Assembly (NCBI GenBank): GCA_030627265.1
Contig: DAOUSK010000004.1
Location: 1 to 45,059, forward strand
Direction: 5' to 3'
DNA: 45,059 nt
Source of the DNA: Methylococcaceae bacterium
GTDB lineage: Bacteria > Pseudomonadota > Gammaproteobacteria > Methylococcales > Methylomonadaceae
Shown here one piece after another: positions 15,409 to 24,347 of the stretch (position 1 is its first letter; every line of letters begins with the position of its first letter). The notes beneath the pieces were generated by a model. The model was not told the origin of the DNA, ran no database searches, and was given only the letters and a program-made list of their open reading frames with translations. The translations under genes and the position numbers were made by a program.

Positions 15409-15525
15409 GAATTTACTTTTTAATAATGAGGGAAATACGCAATTTTTAGTACTTCTTAAATATATCATTATTATATACGCTGGCTTATCATAGCGGCGTA
15501 TTTCTTGATAATAACGGAGACTCGT

Positions 15526-16368
15526 GTGAGTTTATTTGAGCACTTAACCCAGCCATTGATTATGGGTATTTTAAATGTAACGCCGGATAGTTTTTCAGAT
15601 GGGGGGCAATTTTCCGCCGTTGCCGCGGCAGTTGAGCAAACGGGAAAAATGCTGCATGAAGGCGCTAATATTATTGACATTGGCGGGGAATCGACTCGTC
15701 CTGGCTCAGAGTCTGTACCAGCTGAAGAGCAGATTAATCGGGTTGTGCCGATTATAAAAGCGATACGGCAAGAGTTATCAGAAACAGTTGAAATTAGTAT
15801 TGATACGACCTTGGCTAGCGTTGCGGAGTCGGCTATTAAGGCGGGGGCGACTATGATTAATGACATTTCTGGTGGACAGCAAGATAGTGAAATTTTAAAC
15901 GTTGCCGCTCAATATAATGTGCCAATTATCTTAATGCATAGTCAGGGAAAGCCTAAGACTATGCAGGATGCACCGAGTTATCGCTCGGTTGTTGAGGAAG
16001 TGTTAGCTTATCTACAGGAGAGTACACATGCCGCTTTGTTGGCAGGCGTAGCAAAACATAATATTGCGATTGACCCAGGCATTGGCTTTGGTAAGCGTAA
16101 ACAAGATAATTTAGATTTATTAGCAAATTTAGATCAATTTGTCGCAACGGGCTTTCCTGTTTTATTAGGCACCAGTCGCAAGCGATTTATGGGTAGTATT
16201 TGTGCTTTAAGCGAACCTAAAGAATTGGTGACGGCAACAGCGACAACAACGGCTTTAGGGGTTATGCAGGGGGTGCAAATGTTTCGTGTGCATGATGTTA
16301 AAGAAAATAAACAAGCGGCTGATGTGGCGTGGGCAATCAAACAATCAAAGAAAGTTCAAGTGATGTAA
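15526..16368 (+). CDS. folP: Dihydropteroate synthase
   Basis: Joins p-aminobenzoate to dihydropterin pyrophosphate in folate synthesis; sulfonamide target. All canonical loops are present: MGILNVTPDSFSDGG, IIDIGGESTRPGS, TMINDISGG, IDPGIGFGK and LLGTSRKRF. The track start is TTG 15505. GTG at 15526 is better because GGAG lies 6 bases upstream and the product MSLFEHLTQPLIMGILNVTP has the normal FolP N-terminus (280 residues). In gammaproteobacteria folP is commonly found between ftsH and glmM. Here it is alone, divergent from methanopterin genes and upstream of flgG. It may be the sole folP or a second copy dedicated to the C1 cofactor; the window cannot tell. Confidence 0.92.
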   Translation: MSLFEHLTQPLIMGILNVTPDSFSDGGQFSAVAAAVEQTGKMLHEGANIIDIGGESTRPGSESVPAEEQINRVVPIIKAIRQELSETVEISIDTTLASVAESAIKAGATMINDISGGQQDSEILNVAAQYNVPIILMHSQGKPKTMQDAPSYRSVVEEVLAYLQESTHAALLAGVAKHNIAIDPGIGFGKRKQDNLDLLANLDQFVATGFPVLLGTSRKRFMGSICALSEPKELVTATATTTALGVMQGVQMFRVHDVKENKQAADVAWAIKQSKKVQVM

Positions 16369-16376
16369 GGTTTTTA

Positions 16377-16392
16377 TGGCATAAATAATGCT
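16377..16392 (+). promoter_or_regulatory. Sigma-54 (RpoN) promoter of flgG
   Basis: tggcataaataatgct carries GG and GC at correct -24/-12 spacing (consensus TGGCAY-N5-TTGCW, one mismatch in the -12 box). It lies 34 bases before the flgG ATG and only 8 bases past the folP stop. RpoN control of rod/hook operons is established for Pseudomonas and Vibrio. It marks flgG as the first gene of its own transcript. Confidence 0.7.
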
Positions 16393-16426
16393 TCCTATTT
16401 TTGTAAGTTGAAAATAGGAGCTAGAA

Positions 16427-17215
16427 ATGACAGAAAGAGCATTATGGGTGGCAAAAACAGGTTTAGATGCCCAGCAAAAAAGAATGGCGGTAATTGCCAA
16501 TAACTTAGCCAACGTTAATACCACAGGCTTTAAAAAATCACGTCCTATTTTTGAAGATTTGCTCTATCAAAATTATCGCCAAGTCGGGGCCAATTCATCA
16601 CAAGACACAGAATTGCCAACGGGTTTACAGCTTGGTGCTGGTGTTAGAGTTGTAGCAACAGAAAAAATGCACTCGCAAGGCAATATTATTCAAACTGAAA
16701 ACCCACTTGATGTTGCGGTTAATGGGCGTGGTTTTTTACAAGTTCTTATGCCCGATGGGGAAATTAACTATACGCGAGATGGTTCTTTTAAAATAAGTTC
16801 CACAGGTGAAATGGTGACTTCTAATGGTATGCCGTTAGAACCAAGTATCACTATTCCTGACGATGCTCTGAGTATTACCATTGGACAAGATGGGACGGTT
16901 TCGGTTTCACAGTCTGGGGATGCAGCGACAACGCAGGTGGGCCAAATTCAAACGGTCAGTTTTATTAATCCAGCGGGTTTAGAACCAATAGGTGAAAACT
17001 TGTTTAGAGAGTCTGTTGCCAGCGCTGCGCCGATTATTGGCACGCCGGGTGAAAACGAGTTGGGTACTTTAGAGCAAGGCGCTTTGGAGACATCGAATGT
17101 TAATGTCGTTGAAGAGCTGGTTAATATGATTGAAACTCAGCGCGCTTATGAAATTAACTCTAAAGCCATTTCGACAACAGATCAGATGTTGTCATTTGTT
17201 ACTCAGCAACTTTAA
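16427..17215 (+). CDS. flgG: Flagellar distal rod protein FlgG
   Basis: Builds the distal rod that crosses the periplasm to the hook. At 262 residues it matches the usual length of about 260. The N-terminal rod motif [20 protein letters not shown] is present, as are [13 protein letters not shown] in the middle and the C-terminal [20 protein letters not shown] heptad region conserved in axial proteins. It is first of five contiguous genes (flgGHIJK) behind a sigma-54 site. flgBCDEF are not in the window. A GGAG motif precedes the ATG. Confidence 0.96.
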   Translation: MTERALWVAKTGLDAQQKRMAVIANNLANVNTTGFKKSRPIFEDLLYQNYRQVGANSSQDTELPTGLQLGAGVRVVATEKMHSQGNIIQTENPLDVAVNGRGFLQVLMPDGEINYTRDGSFKISSTGEMVTSNGMPLEPSITIPDDALSITIGQDGTVSVSQSGDAATTQVGQIQTVSFINPAGLEPIGENLFRESVASAAPIIGTPGENELGTLEQGALETSNVNVVEELVNMIETQRAYEINSKAISTTDQMLSFVTQQL

Positions 17216-17224
17216 ATTAAAGTT

Positions 17225-17914
17225 ATGAAACAGTCACTTGTCATGTTGAGTCTATTAAGTTTAGTGTTAACGGGGTGTGAAACATTGCCTGATCGTGACC
17301 CTGAATTTGCTTCTGTTCGTCCTGAAATTTTACAGCGGCCGATAAGAAAAACGGGATCTATTTATCAATCTAATTTTGATTTGCGGCTATTTGAAGATCA
17401 AGTTGCACGCCGTGTCGGTGATATTGTGATGGTTATCTTTGATGAGGAAATGGACGCTAAAAAAGACGCGGATAGTTCGGTGAGTAAAAGCTCAGATATC
17501 TCAGTGACTATTCCAAAAATATATGGAGTAGACCCCGCGGTTGTTATGGCTGCTTTTGGTAAGAATGGCATGTCGTTAGATTCAGAAATTAAAGCGGATA
17601 GAAATATACAAGGCAAAGGAGATGCGAACCAAAGCAATAGTTTGACAGGGAGCATTTCGGTCACAGTTGTTGAAGTTTTTTCTAATGGTAACTTAAGGGT
17701 GCGTGGTGAAAAGCGAGTGTCTTTAAATCAAGGCAGTGAGTATATCCGTGTATCAGGCATTATTCGTATGACAGATATTACCGCAACCAATCAAGTAAAT
17801 TCTAGCCAATTAGCGGATGCGACAATTATGTATACAGGAGATGGCGCTATTGCAGATGCGAGTCGAATGGGTTGGGGCTCACGTTTATTTATGCACTGGA
17901 CATTTCCTTTTTAA
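17225..17914 (+). CDS. flgH: Flagellar L-ring protein FlgH
   Basis: Outer-membrane lipoprotein forming the L-ring bushing around the rod. It has 229 residues with lipobox LVLTGCETLP (acylated Cys about residue 18). Family motifs are SIYQSNFDLRLFEDQVARRVGD, SVTVVEVFSNGNLRVRGEK and the terminal DASRMGWGSRLFMHW. It starts 9 bases after the flgG stop, within the operon. Confidence 0.95.
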   Translation: MKQSLVMLSLLSLVLTGCETLPDRDPEFASVRPEILQRPIRKTGSIYQSNFDLRLFEDQVARRVGDIVMVIFDEEMDAKKDADSSVSKSSDISVTIPKIYGVDPAVVMAAFGKNGMSLDSEIKADRNIQGKGDANQSNSLTGSISVTVVEVFSNGNLRVRGEKRVSLNQGSEYIRVSGIIRMTDITATNQVNSSQLADATIMYTGDGAIADASRMGWGSRLFMHWTFPF

Positions 17915-17927
17915 TTTAGGGTAAAAA

Positions 17928-19025
17928 ATGAAGTTAACTAGAAAGTATCTAATTTTAAGCCTGCTAATTTTTAATTTTCCTTTGGTATATGCTGAAAGAA
18001 TTAAAGATTTAGCGGGCATAGATGGCGTAAGAGACAATCAATTAGTGGGTTATGGGATTGTCGTTGGTTTACATAATACGGGCGATAAAACTAAATTTAC
18101 CGGACAATCTGTGCGCGCCATGATGTCAAAATTAGGGGTTAATTTACCACCGGGTAAAGACCCTAAAGCAAAAAATGTTGCGGCTGTTGCGATTAGCGCG
18201 ACCTTATCTGCTTTTGCTAAACCAGGGCAAATGATTGATGTCACTGTATCGGCGATTGGCGATGCAAAAAGTTTGCGTGGTGGAACGTTGTTAATGTCAC
18301 CTTTAAAAGGGGCGGATGGGAAAATTTATGCTGTTTCTCAAGGTAATTTAGTTGTTGGTGGTTTATCGGCAGCAGGAAGAGATGGTTCTAGCTTAACGGT
18401 TAATAATCCAACCGTTGGTAGAATTGCCAATGGTGCAACGGTAGAGCGTAGTGTGCCGACCCCTTTTGCAGATGGTAATTCTATTGTTTTTAATTTACAT
18501 AATTCTGATTTCACCACGGCAAGTCGTGTTGTTAAAGCAATCAATGGGCTGTTAGGTAAAGGGACTGCAATTGCTTCAGATGCGCGATCTATTAGGGTGA
18601 GTGCGCCACTCAATGTTGGGCAGCGCGTGATGTTTGCTTCAATGCTGGAAAATATTGAGGTAAGCCCAGATGATGCACCGGCAAGAGTGATTATTAATTC
18701 ACGTACAGGAACGGTAGTCATTAATAACAAAGTGCGCGTGCAACCAGTGGCTGTATCACACGGAAGCTTAATAGTAACGGTAGAAGAAAACCCACAAATC
18801 AGCCAGCCAAATGCACTGGCTAATGGTGTAACCGCAGTACAAGCGCAAACTAATATTACCGTGGAAGAGGAAGAGCAGCGCATGTTTGTCTTTAACCCAG
18901 GTGTTTCATTGAATGAAATAGTGCAAGCAGTTAATGATGTGGGTGCTTCGCCGAGTGATTTGGTGGCTATTTTAGAAGCCTTAAAGTCTGCTGGGGCTTT
19001 AAGAGCAGAACTTATTATTATTTAA
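17928..19025 (+). CDS. flgI: Flagellar P-ring protein FlgI
   Basis: Periplasmic P-ring subunit assembled around the rod in the peptidoglycan layer. It has 365 residues with a signal peptide ending LVYA before [20 protein letters not shown], the conserved mature start. Further motifs are [52 protein letters not shown] and the C-terminal [20 protein letters not shown]. It starts 13 bases after flgH. Confidence 0.96.
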   Translation: MKLTRKYLILSLLIFNFPLVYAERIKDLAGIDGVRDNQLVGYGIVVGLHNTGDKTKFTGQSVRAMMSKLGVNLPPGKDPKAKNVAAVAISATLSAFAKPGQMIDVTVSAIGDAKSLRGGTLLMSPLKGADGKIYAVSQGNLVVGGLSAAGRDGSSLTVNNPTVGRIANGATVERSVPTPFADGNSIVFNLHNSDFTTASRVVKAINGLLGKGTAIASDARSIRVSAPLNVGQRVMFASMLENIEVSPDDAPARVIINSRTGTVVINNKVRVQPVAVSHGSLIVTVEENPQISQPNALANGVTAVQAQTNITVEEEEQRMFVFNPGVSLNEIVQAVNDVGASPSDLVAILEALKSAGALRAELIII

Positions 19026-19035
19026 GGCGATTATT

Positions 19036-19953
19036 ATGTTAACCAGTGCTAATACCAGTGTCGCGCCTAGTGATGTTTATACAGATTTTAGTGGCTTAGC
19101 TAAGCTAAAAAATGAAGCAAGAGAGCAATCGCCTGAAAGTATTAAAGAAGTTGCTCAGCAATTTGAATCTATTTTTATAGGAATGGTATTAAAAAGCATG
19201 CGTGCCGCTAAGCTAACGGAAGGCGGGCTGATGGATAATGACCAAAGTAAAATGTTTCAAGAGATGTATGACCAGCAGCTTTCCGTTGAGTTAGCAGGAA
19301 AGCCAGGGATAGGTTTAGCGGATGTGATTGCCAAGCAATTAAGTCCTCAAGAAAATGTAGTAGCAGATGTCTTATCCTTAGCTGATTACCGAGCGCGGCC
19401 TGTTAGAAGTCCGTTCATCGGTAAAAAATTGCCGCAATTAGAAAACATTAACTCTAAAGAAGAGTTTGTTGGACAATTGCAAGGATTCGCCAAAAAAGCA
19501 GCTAAAGAACTAGGCATTGATGCTCAAGTTTTATTGGCTCAAGCCGCTTTAGAAACTGGGTGGGGGCAACATGTTATGAAAACGGCAGACGGGCAAAATA
19601 GCTTTAATTTATTCAATATAAAAGCCCATTCCAAGTGGGATGGAAAAAAAGCCGTGATTAATACTTTGGAGTTTCATAACGGTGTGCCAAGGCAAGAGAA
19701 AGCGAGTTTCAGGGCTTATGACGGCTACGATGAAAGTTTTCAAGATTATGTGCAATTTATTAAACAAAGCCCGCGTTATCAAAAAGCATTACAGCAAGGC
19801 ACAAATGCGGAACGATATATGCATGAATTACAAACAGCAGGTTATGCAACAGATCCTGCTTATACAGATAAAGTGATGCGTGTTTATCACAATAAGGAAT
19901 TAGCCGAAATGAATACCTCGACTATTTCTTTAATGAATAAAAGGAGTCAGTGA
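19036..19953 (+). CDS. flgJ: Flagellar rod assembly protein / muramidase FlgJ
   Basis: A two-domain protein of 305 residues. The N-terminal rod-capping domain (about 30-110) has QQFESIFIGMVLKSMRAA and MYDQQLSVELAGKPGIGLAD. The C-terminal glucosaminidase-type domain (about 150-290) that opens peptidoglycan for the rod has LAQAALETGWGQHVMKT, whose Glu is the expected catalytic acid, and an SFRAYDGYDESFQDYVQF motif. The two-domain form is normal for gammaproteobacteria. Its 3' end overlaps the flgK start by 4 bases, giving tight coupling. Confidence 0.95.
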   Translation: MLTSANTSVAPSDVYTDFSGLAKLKNEAREQSPESIKEVAQQFESIFIGMVLKSMRAAKLTEGGLMDNDQSKMFQEMYDQQLSVELAGKPGIGLADVIAKQLSPQENVVADVLSLADYRARPVRSPFIGKKLPQLENINSKEEFVGQLQGFAKKAAKELGIDAQVLLAQAALETGWGQHVMKTADGQNSFNLFNIKAHSKWDGKKAVINTLEFHNGVPRQEKASFRAYDGYDESFQDYVQFIKQSPRYQKALQQGTNAERYMHELQTAGYATDPAYTDKVMRVYHNKELAEMNTSTISLMNKRSQ

Positions 19954-21842
19954 TGGCTGGGTTATTAAGTACGGCAGTATCGGGGTTAAGAGTATTTCAA
20001 CAATCAATTGAAGTCACTAGCCATAATATAGCGAATGTAGGTACAGAAGGATTTAGTCGGCAGCGTGTTGAATCGGGAACAAACCCCGCTGAATTTACCG
20101 GTGCGGGGTATGTTGGAACAGGAGTTCATGCGAGTAATATTACTCGTAGTTATGATCAGTTTATTAGTACCCAATTGCGTTCTAGTACGACAACCTTGGG
20201 TGAAGCAACTAATTTTAGAGACTATGCATCACAAGTTGATAATTTATTGGCTGATCCAAGTACGGGTTTAGATCCTGCGATTCAAGGTTTTTTTGATTCC
20301 GTGCATGACGTAGCAAGTGATCCTTCATCCTTAGTTGCTAGAGATGTTATGTTGTTAGAAGCAAATGGTTTAACAGCGCGATTTTCTGTTATGAACCAAC
20401 GATTCGATGAACTAAGGGAGCAGGTTAACTCCAATGTTCGAAGCATGGTTGATGTGGTTAATTCAATTACCGCATCGATTGCTGACTTGAATGTCAGGAT
20501 CAGTGAATCTTCAGCAAAGGCAAGTGGTGGTCAATTACCGAATGATTTACTTGATGAGCGTGATGTTATTCTCAATGATTTGGCAGAATTAATGGATATC
20601 TCTGTTATACCGCAAGATTCAGGGATGGTTGCTGTTATTGTCAAAAATGGCTTACCATTGGTTTCGGATGCTTTTGCATCAAAACTAGCGGTACAAAGGA
20701 GTGAATTTGACGGTTCTCGTTTAGATATTACTTTACAGACTTTCAGTGGGCCAGCACAAGTTATTACCAATCAAATTACCAGTGGAAAAATTGCTGGCAC
20801 CTTGCGTTTTCGAGATGAAATTTTAGATCCTGCACAGCAGCAATTAGGTTCTGTCGCAGCCGGTATTGCAATGGAATTTAATGCACTGCATAAAGTAAGT
20901 GTCGATGCGTCAGGCGTTCCGATTGAAAGTAATTATGATGAAAATGGAAATTTAGGCGGAACAGGGGGCTATGATATAAACGGAAACCCCATTGGTGGTG
21001 GCTATGATATAGATGGCAATGCTGGAGATGCCTTTTTTACCTTTAAAGGCGATGAAATTTCTACGATAGCATCAACTTTTAATGCAGGGAATGCAACGGT
21101 TACCGCTAAATATAGTGATATAAATTTACAGCCAGCAATGATTGATGATGGAACAGCAGTTCCCCCAGCCGCGCCTATTTTAATTCCTAACCCTGCCAGT
21201 TCAAGTAGCGCTGATATTGATATGAGTGACTATATGCTGAATTATGATGGTACTGATTATTCATTGCAGCGAATTGATGATGGGACTTCTTTTGCGTTAG
21301 ATCGGGTGGGAGGTACATTAACTCCAGCTTATCCGGAGATCGATAAATTACCCGGTATCACCTTAGAAATTTCTGGTGTGCCAGATGGAAAGGGTCAATT
21401 TCTCATTAGACCCACCTATAATGCTGCCAGTAGAATTGAAGTTAATATTACCGAAGGTAGAAAAATTGCCGCGGCTAAAAACTTTAATTCTGATACGGGG
21501 GATATTATTAATGGTGCAATGCCAGGAGATAATAGTAATGCACTGAAGTTATCGCGCTTAGCCACCAATACGGATATGTTTGAAGGGACTTTAAGCTATC
21601 AAGATGTTTATGGGGGCTTAGTGTCTAATGTGGGTGGGAAGACGCATATTGCAAAAATCAGTGCGGCAGCGCAAGATACCTTGTGGACAGCAGCAAATGG
21701 AGCGAGAGAAAGCTTAGGTGGGGTGAACTTAGATGAAGAAGCAGCAAATTTAATTAGGTTTCAGCAGTCTTACCAAGCGGCTGCGCAAGCAATTTCGACA
21801 GCAAGTAGTATGTTTGATACCTTGATGGGCGCAGTTAGATAA
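19950..21842 (+). CDS. flgK: Flagellar hook-associated protein 1 FlgK
   Basis: Joins the hook to the filament. The N-terminus AGLLSTAVSGLRVFQQSIEV, followed by SHNIANVGTEGFSRQRVE, and the C-terminal EEAANLIRFQQSYQAAAQAI are the coiled-coil D0/D1 regions. The length is 630 residues against about 547 in E. coli. The extra residues lie in the variable central part, including Gly/Asp-rich near-repeats YDENGNLGGTGGYDINGNP around residues 330-355. The start overlaps the flgJ stop. It is last of the flgGHIJK operon: a hairpin follows, and flgL, its usual neighbour, is 21 kb away. Confidence 0.95.
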   Translation: MMAGLLSTAVSGLRVFQQSIEVTSHNIANVGTEGFSRQRVESGTNPAEFTGAGYVGTGVHASNITRSYDQFISTQLRSSTTTLGEATNFRDYASQVDNLLADPSTGLDPAIQGFFDSVHDVASDPSSLVARDVMLLEANGLTARFSVMNQRFDELREQVNSNVRSMVDVVNSITASIADLNVRISESSAKASGGQLPNDLLDERDVILNDLAELMDISVIPQDSGMVAVIVKNGLPLVSDAFASKLAVQRSEFDGSRLDITLQTFSGPAQVITNQITSGKIAGTLRFRDEILDPAQQQLGSVAAGIAMEFNALHKVSVDASGVPIESNYDENGNLGGTGGYDINGNPIGGGYDIDGNAGDAFFTFKGDEISTIASTFNAGNATVTAKYSDINLQPAMIDDGTAVPPAAPILIPNPASSSSADIDMSDYMLNYDGTDYSLQRIDDGTSFALDRVGGTLTPAYPEIDKLPGITLEISGVPDGKGQFLIRPTYNAASRIEVNITEGRKIAAAKNFNSDTGDIINGAMPGDNSNALKLSRLATNTDMFEGTLSYQDVYGGLVSNVGGKTHIAKISAAAQDTLWTAANGARESLGGVNLDEEAANLIRFQQSYQAAAQAISTASSMFDTLMGAVR

Positions 21843-21843
21843 A

Positions 21844-21872
21844 TTATTGCCCCGGAATAAAGGGGGCAATAA
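21844..21872. terminator. Bidirectional hairpin terminator between flgK and the small secreted protein gene
   Basis: ttattgcccc (21844-21853) and ggggcaataa (21863-21872) form a perfect 10-bp stem with a 9-base loop, right after the flgK stop and 15 bases beyond the stop of the convergent gene. The flanks are AT-rich on both strands. Confidence 0.65.
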
Positions 21873-21887
21873 AGTAAATAATAAGCT

Positions 21888-22118
21888 TTATGGGTAAATA
21901 ACTTTTGGCGTAAACGTTGCCGCAGGATATTTAGGGTCGAATTTTGCTTTTTCACCAACAAAAGCAACTGCGCTTTTTGCTGCTTCTTTATCGAGGTAAA
22001 TAACTTTAGGTTGAAAGTTAGCGGCAGGGTATTTTTTATCATCACTGTTAGCAGAGCTAATGCTAGGAAGTAGCGCGATAGCGGCAGTAAAGGTACTGAT
22101 AATAAGTGCTGTTTTCAT
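21888..22118 (-). CDS. Small secreted protein with duplicated YPAA-x-F-x-PKVIY motif
   Basis: This 76-residue product has a signal peptide (MKTALIISTFTAAIALLPSISSA, cleavage near SSA-NS). The mature part is only about 52 residues and is built from two copies of one motif: KKYPAANFQPKVIYLD and PKYPAATFTPKVIYP, joined by KEAAKSAVAFVGEKAKFD. The second copy ends the protein. I do not recognise a named family. The repeat, small size and export point to an extracytoplasmic binding or scaffold peptide. It lies 69 bases downstream of the ABC ATPase gene on the same strand and could be cotranscribed or have its own promoter in that gap. Coding status is supported by the in-register duplication and the signal peptide. 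Confidence 0.75.
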   Translation of the reverse strand: MKTALIISTFTAAIALLPSISSANSDDKKYPAANFQPKVIYLDKEAAKSAVAFVGEKAKFDPKYPAATFTPKVIYP

Positions 22119-22187
22119 ATAACCTCAATCTTTATTGTAGTGATGAGAATACCCTAAATGGGTAAATTTTCATGTTAAAAGCAGAGC

Positions 22188-22925
22188 CTATAATAACGTA
22201 TGTATTTCAGGATAATCAATAAATAATTGTTGTTTAAATTGCTCAATTTTTAATTCATTATCTCGTTCTGCTCTAGGAATAGTAACGGCTATTTCTTTCA
22301 GTACCGTCATAGGCTTGCTATCCAAAAAAATAAGCCGATCAGCTAAAGTAATTGCCTCACGTAAATCATGGGTAACAAACAGGACTTTATGTGGTCTTTT
22401 AGCCCATAGATCAATCAATAGCCGCCTTACTTTTCGTGCGGTAGGCGAGTCTAAAGAAACAAACGGTTCATCCATTAATAATAAGTCTGGGTTGCTTGCA
22501 AAAGCACGAGCAATAGCAACGCGGCGATTCATGCCTAAAGAGAGCTGCGCAGGATAGTGATTTTTTTCATGCGATAAGTCCATGCTCTCTAAAAAAAAAT
22601 CAAGGCTGTCAGGCTGACATGATGTTGCTAAGCTGATATTTTCTGCAACCGTTCGCCAAGGTAATAAACGAGGGGTTTGGAAGATATAGCCAATTTTAGG
22701 CAGTGTGATGCCTAAAGTAACATTGCCCGTAAAGTCTAAATCTAATCCCGCTAAAATATTCAACAAACTGGTTTTTCCACATCCTGAATGGCCGACCAAA
22801 CAAACGAATTCATTGCCTTTTAAAGATAAAGATAGGTTTTTAATGACCTGCTTAGTGGTGTTATCAGCGCTGTTTAAATAGGATTTATCCTGTATTTGAA
22901 CATTAATATCATTCATTAACGCCAC
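22188..22925 (-). CDS. ABC transporter ATPase, NitT/TauT (SsuB/TauB-like) class
   Basis: This 245-residue ATPase has Walker A GHSGCGKTSLLNIL, Q-loop IFQTPRLLPWRTVAENI (the LLPW form typical of nitrate/sulfonate/taurine importers), signature LSLGMNRRVAIARA (LSGGQ changed to LSLGM), Walker B LLLMDEPFVSLD and H-loop FVTHDLREAITLADR. The altered signature is found in relatives and need not mean loss of activity. It overlaps the permease gene by 10 bases. No substrate-binding protein gene is adjacent, so the imported compound is unknown. Confidence 0.85.
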   Translation of the reverse strand: MALMNDINVQIQDKSYLNSADNTTKQVIKNLSLSLKGNEFVCLVGHSGCGKTSLLNILAGLDLDFTGNVTLGITLPKIGYIFQTPRLLPWRTVAENISLATSCQPDSLDFFLESMDLSHEKNHYPAQLSLGMNRRVAIARAFASNPDLLLMDEPFVSLDSPTARKVRRLLIDLWAKRPHKVLFVTHDLREAITLADRLIFLDSKPMTVLKEIAVTIPRAERDNELKIEQFKQQLFIDYPEIHTLL

Positions 22926-23662
22926 CTAACGGCATGTTTGTCTAAGGGTTTTAAAATTAACCATTCAATGGCTTGGATGACAACAATAAAAGCAATGGTA
23001 TAAGCGAGAATGCTAGCGACATCAAATAATTGGAAAAATAAGTGTAATTGGTAGCCCATTCCATCACTGCGGCCTAGCATTTCAACCACTAAGATAATTT
23101 TCCATATCAAAGCTAAACCAGAGCGTGTTGCCGCCATGATAAAAGGGTGTAATTGCGGCAAAATAACATGCAGTAAGGTTTTTAACTTAGTAAAACGGTA
23201 GCATTTTGCCATGGCGAATAAATCTTTATCTAGCGCTTTAGTCCCTTCTCGTAAGGTGACAATGACGTTGGGTAATTTATTGATAACAACGGCAAGGATA
23301 GCCGCTGTTTCGGTTAAGCCAAACCAGACATAACAAAGAATAATAGTCACTAATGCAGGAATGTTTAAAAAGATGAGTAGCCAGGTATCAAAGAAATGAT
23401 CGAGCGATTTATTAAGCCCTAAGCTTATACCTATGGCACAACCCAGCAACATAGCGATGCTAAAGCTGAAAGCTAAACGGCCCATTGTTGCTGATAGATG
23501 ATGTAATAATTGCCCAGACTTTATTTCATCTAATAAAATATCCAGAACGACAATAGGTGGGGGCAATGTCGATGTATTTAATACGCTGGCTAAACCTTGC
23601 CAGAGTAAAATAAACAGACAAAGAGAGAGGGCGGCCTGTAAAGAGGGGTGTTGTAAGCGCAT
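22916..23662 (-). CDS. ABC transporter permease, NitT/TauT (SsuC/TauC-like) class
   Basis: A 248-residue inner-membrane protein with about six hydrophobic segments. The cytoplasmic EAA-like loop is MAATRSGLALIWKIILVVEM, followed by LGRSDGMGYQ, the BPD_transp_1 family pattern that contacts the ATPase. Relatives import sulfonates, taurine, nitrate or thiamine precursors. It begins one base after the murU stop and overlaps the ATPase gene, so all four genes amgK-murU-permease-ATPase appear to be one transcript. A role in taking up a cell-wall recycling product is conceivable but unproven. Confidence 0.83.
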   Translation of the reverse strand: MRLQHPSLQAALSLCLFILLWQGLASVLNTSTLPPPIVVLDILLDEIKSGQLLHHLSATMGRLAFSFSIAMLLGCAIGISLGLNKSLDHFFDTWLLIFLNIPALVTIILCYVWFGLTETAAILAVVINKLPNVIVTLREGTKALDKDLFAMAKCYRFTKLKTLLHVILPQLHPFIMAATRSGLALIWKIILVVEMLGRSDGMGYQLHLFFQLFDVASILAYTIAFIVVIQAIEWLILKPLDKHAVRWR

Positions 23663-23663
23663 T

Positions 23664-24347
23664 TTAGTTTTTAGACACTTGATTATTAATAAGGGCGTGC
23701 TCTAAAGCGTTCAGGCGCTCTTCTGTGCCTATATCCATCCAAAAGCCATCATGTAGTGCACCGGTTATTTGTTGATTTGTCATCGCTGCTTTTAATAAGG
23801 GGGCGAGAGCAGATTTCCCCGGCTTTAAATTAGCAAATAATTCAGGGCGGTAAAGTCCAATACCACTAAAAGTAAATTTGATGTCATCAAAGCTATTGAG
23901 ATGATGATTTGTGCTGATTGCAAAGTCGCCAGCAGGGTTGTGCCTTGGATTTTTAATTAAAACCAAATGCGCTAATTTTACTTGTTGATGGGTTAAAGTC
24001 TGCAAAGGAAAATCACAAGCAATATCAGCATTGATCACTAAAAAAGGCTCAGAGCCTAATAAAGGCAGTGCTTTTTTAATGCCTCCAGCCGTTTCTAAGC
24101 CTGATTCGCCTTCATGGGAGTATTGAATATTAGCTTGATAGCGCGATCCATTGCCTAAATAAGCTTCAATTTGTTCACCTAAATAAGCTAAATTGATGAC
24201 GATATCAACAATGCCTGCTTTAACTAATGCTTCAATGGTATATTCAATTAAGGCTTTGTTATTAGCTTTTAATAAAGGTTTAGGTGTGCTGTCAGTTAAA
24301 GGGCGTAAGCGTTCGCCGCGACCCGCAGCTAAAATCATCGCTTTCAT
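23664..24347 (-). CDS. murU: N-acetylmuramate alpha-1-phosphate uridylyltransferase MurU
   Basis: A nucleotidyltransferase of 227 residues. It converts MurNAc-1-phosphate and UTP to UDP-MurNAc in the peptidoglycan recycling shortcut that bypasses MurA/MurB and confers intrinsic fosfomycin tolerance in pseudomonads. The signature MKAMILAAGRGERLRPLTDS and the following TPKPLL are the sugar-phosphate pyrophosphorylase motif. FLVINADIACDF is the metal-binding region, and FWMDIGTEERLNAL the C-terminal family motif. Its start overlaps the amgK stop (ATGA), and pairing with amgK is what separates MurU from other uridylyltransferases. Confidence 0.88.
   Translation of the reverse strand: MKAMILAAGRGERLRPLTDSTPKPLLKANNKALIEYTIEALVKAGIVDIVINLAYLGEQIEAYLGNGSRYQANIQYSHEGESGLETAGGIKKALPLLGSEPFLVINADIACDFPLQTLTHQQVKLAHLVLIKNPRHNPAGDFAISTNHHLNSFDDIKFTFSGIGLYRPELFANLKPGKSALAPLLKAAMTNQQITGALHDGFWMDIGTEERLNALEHALINNQVSKN

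Noticed and set aside
18338-18883. 181-codon minus-strand ORF
   Set aside because: Long, but fully antisense to flgI, which is unambiguous; a typical shadow frame.
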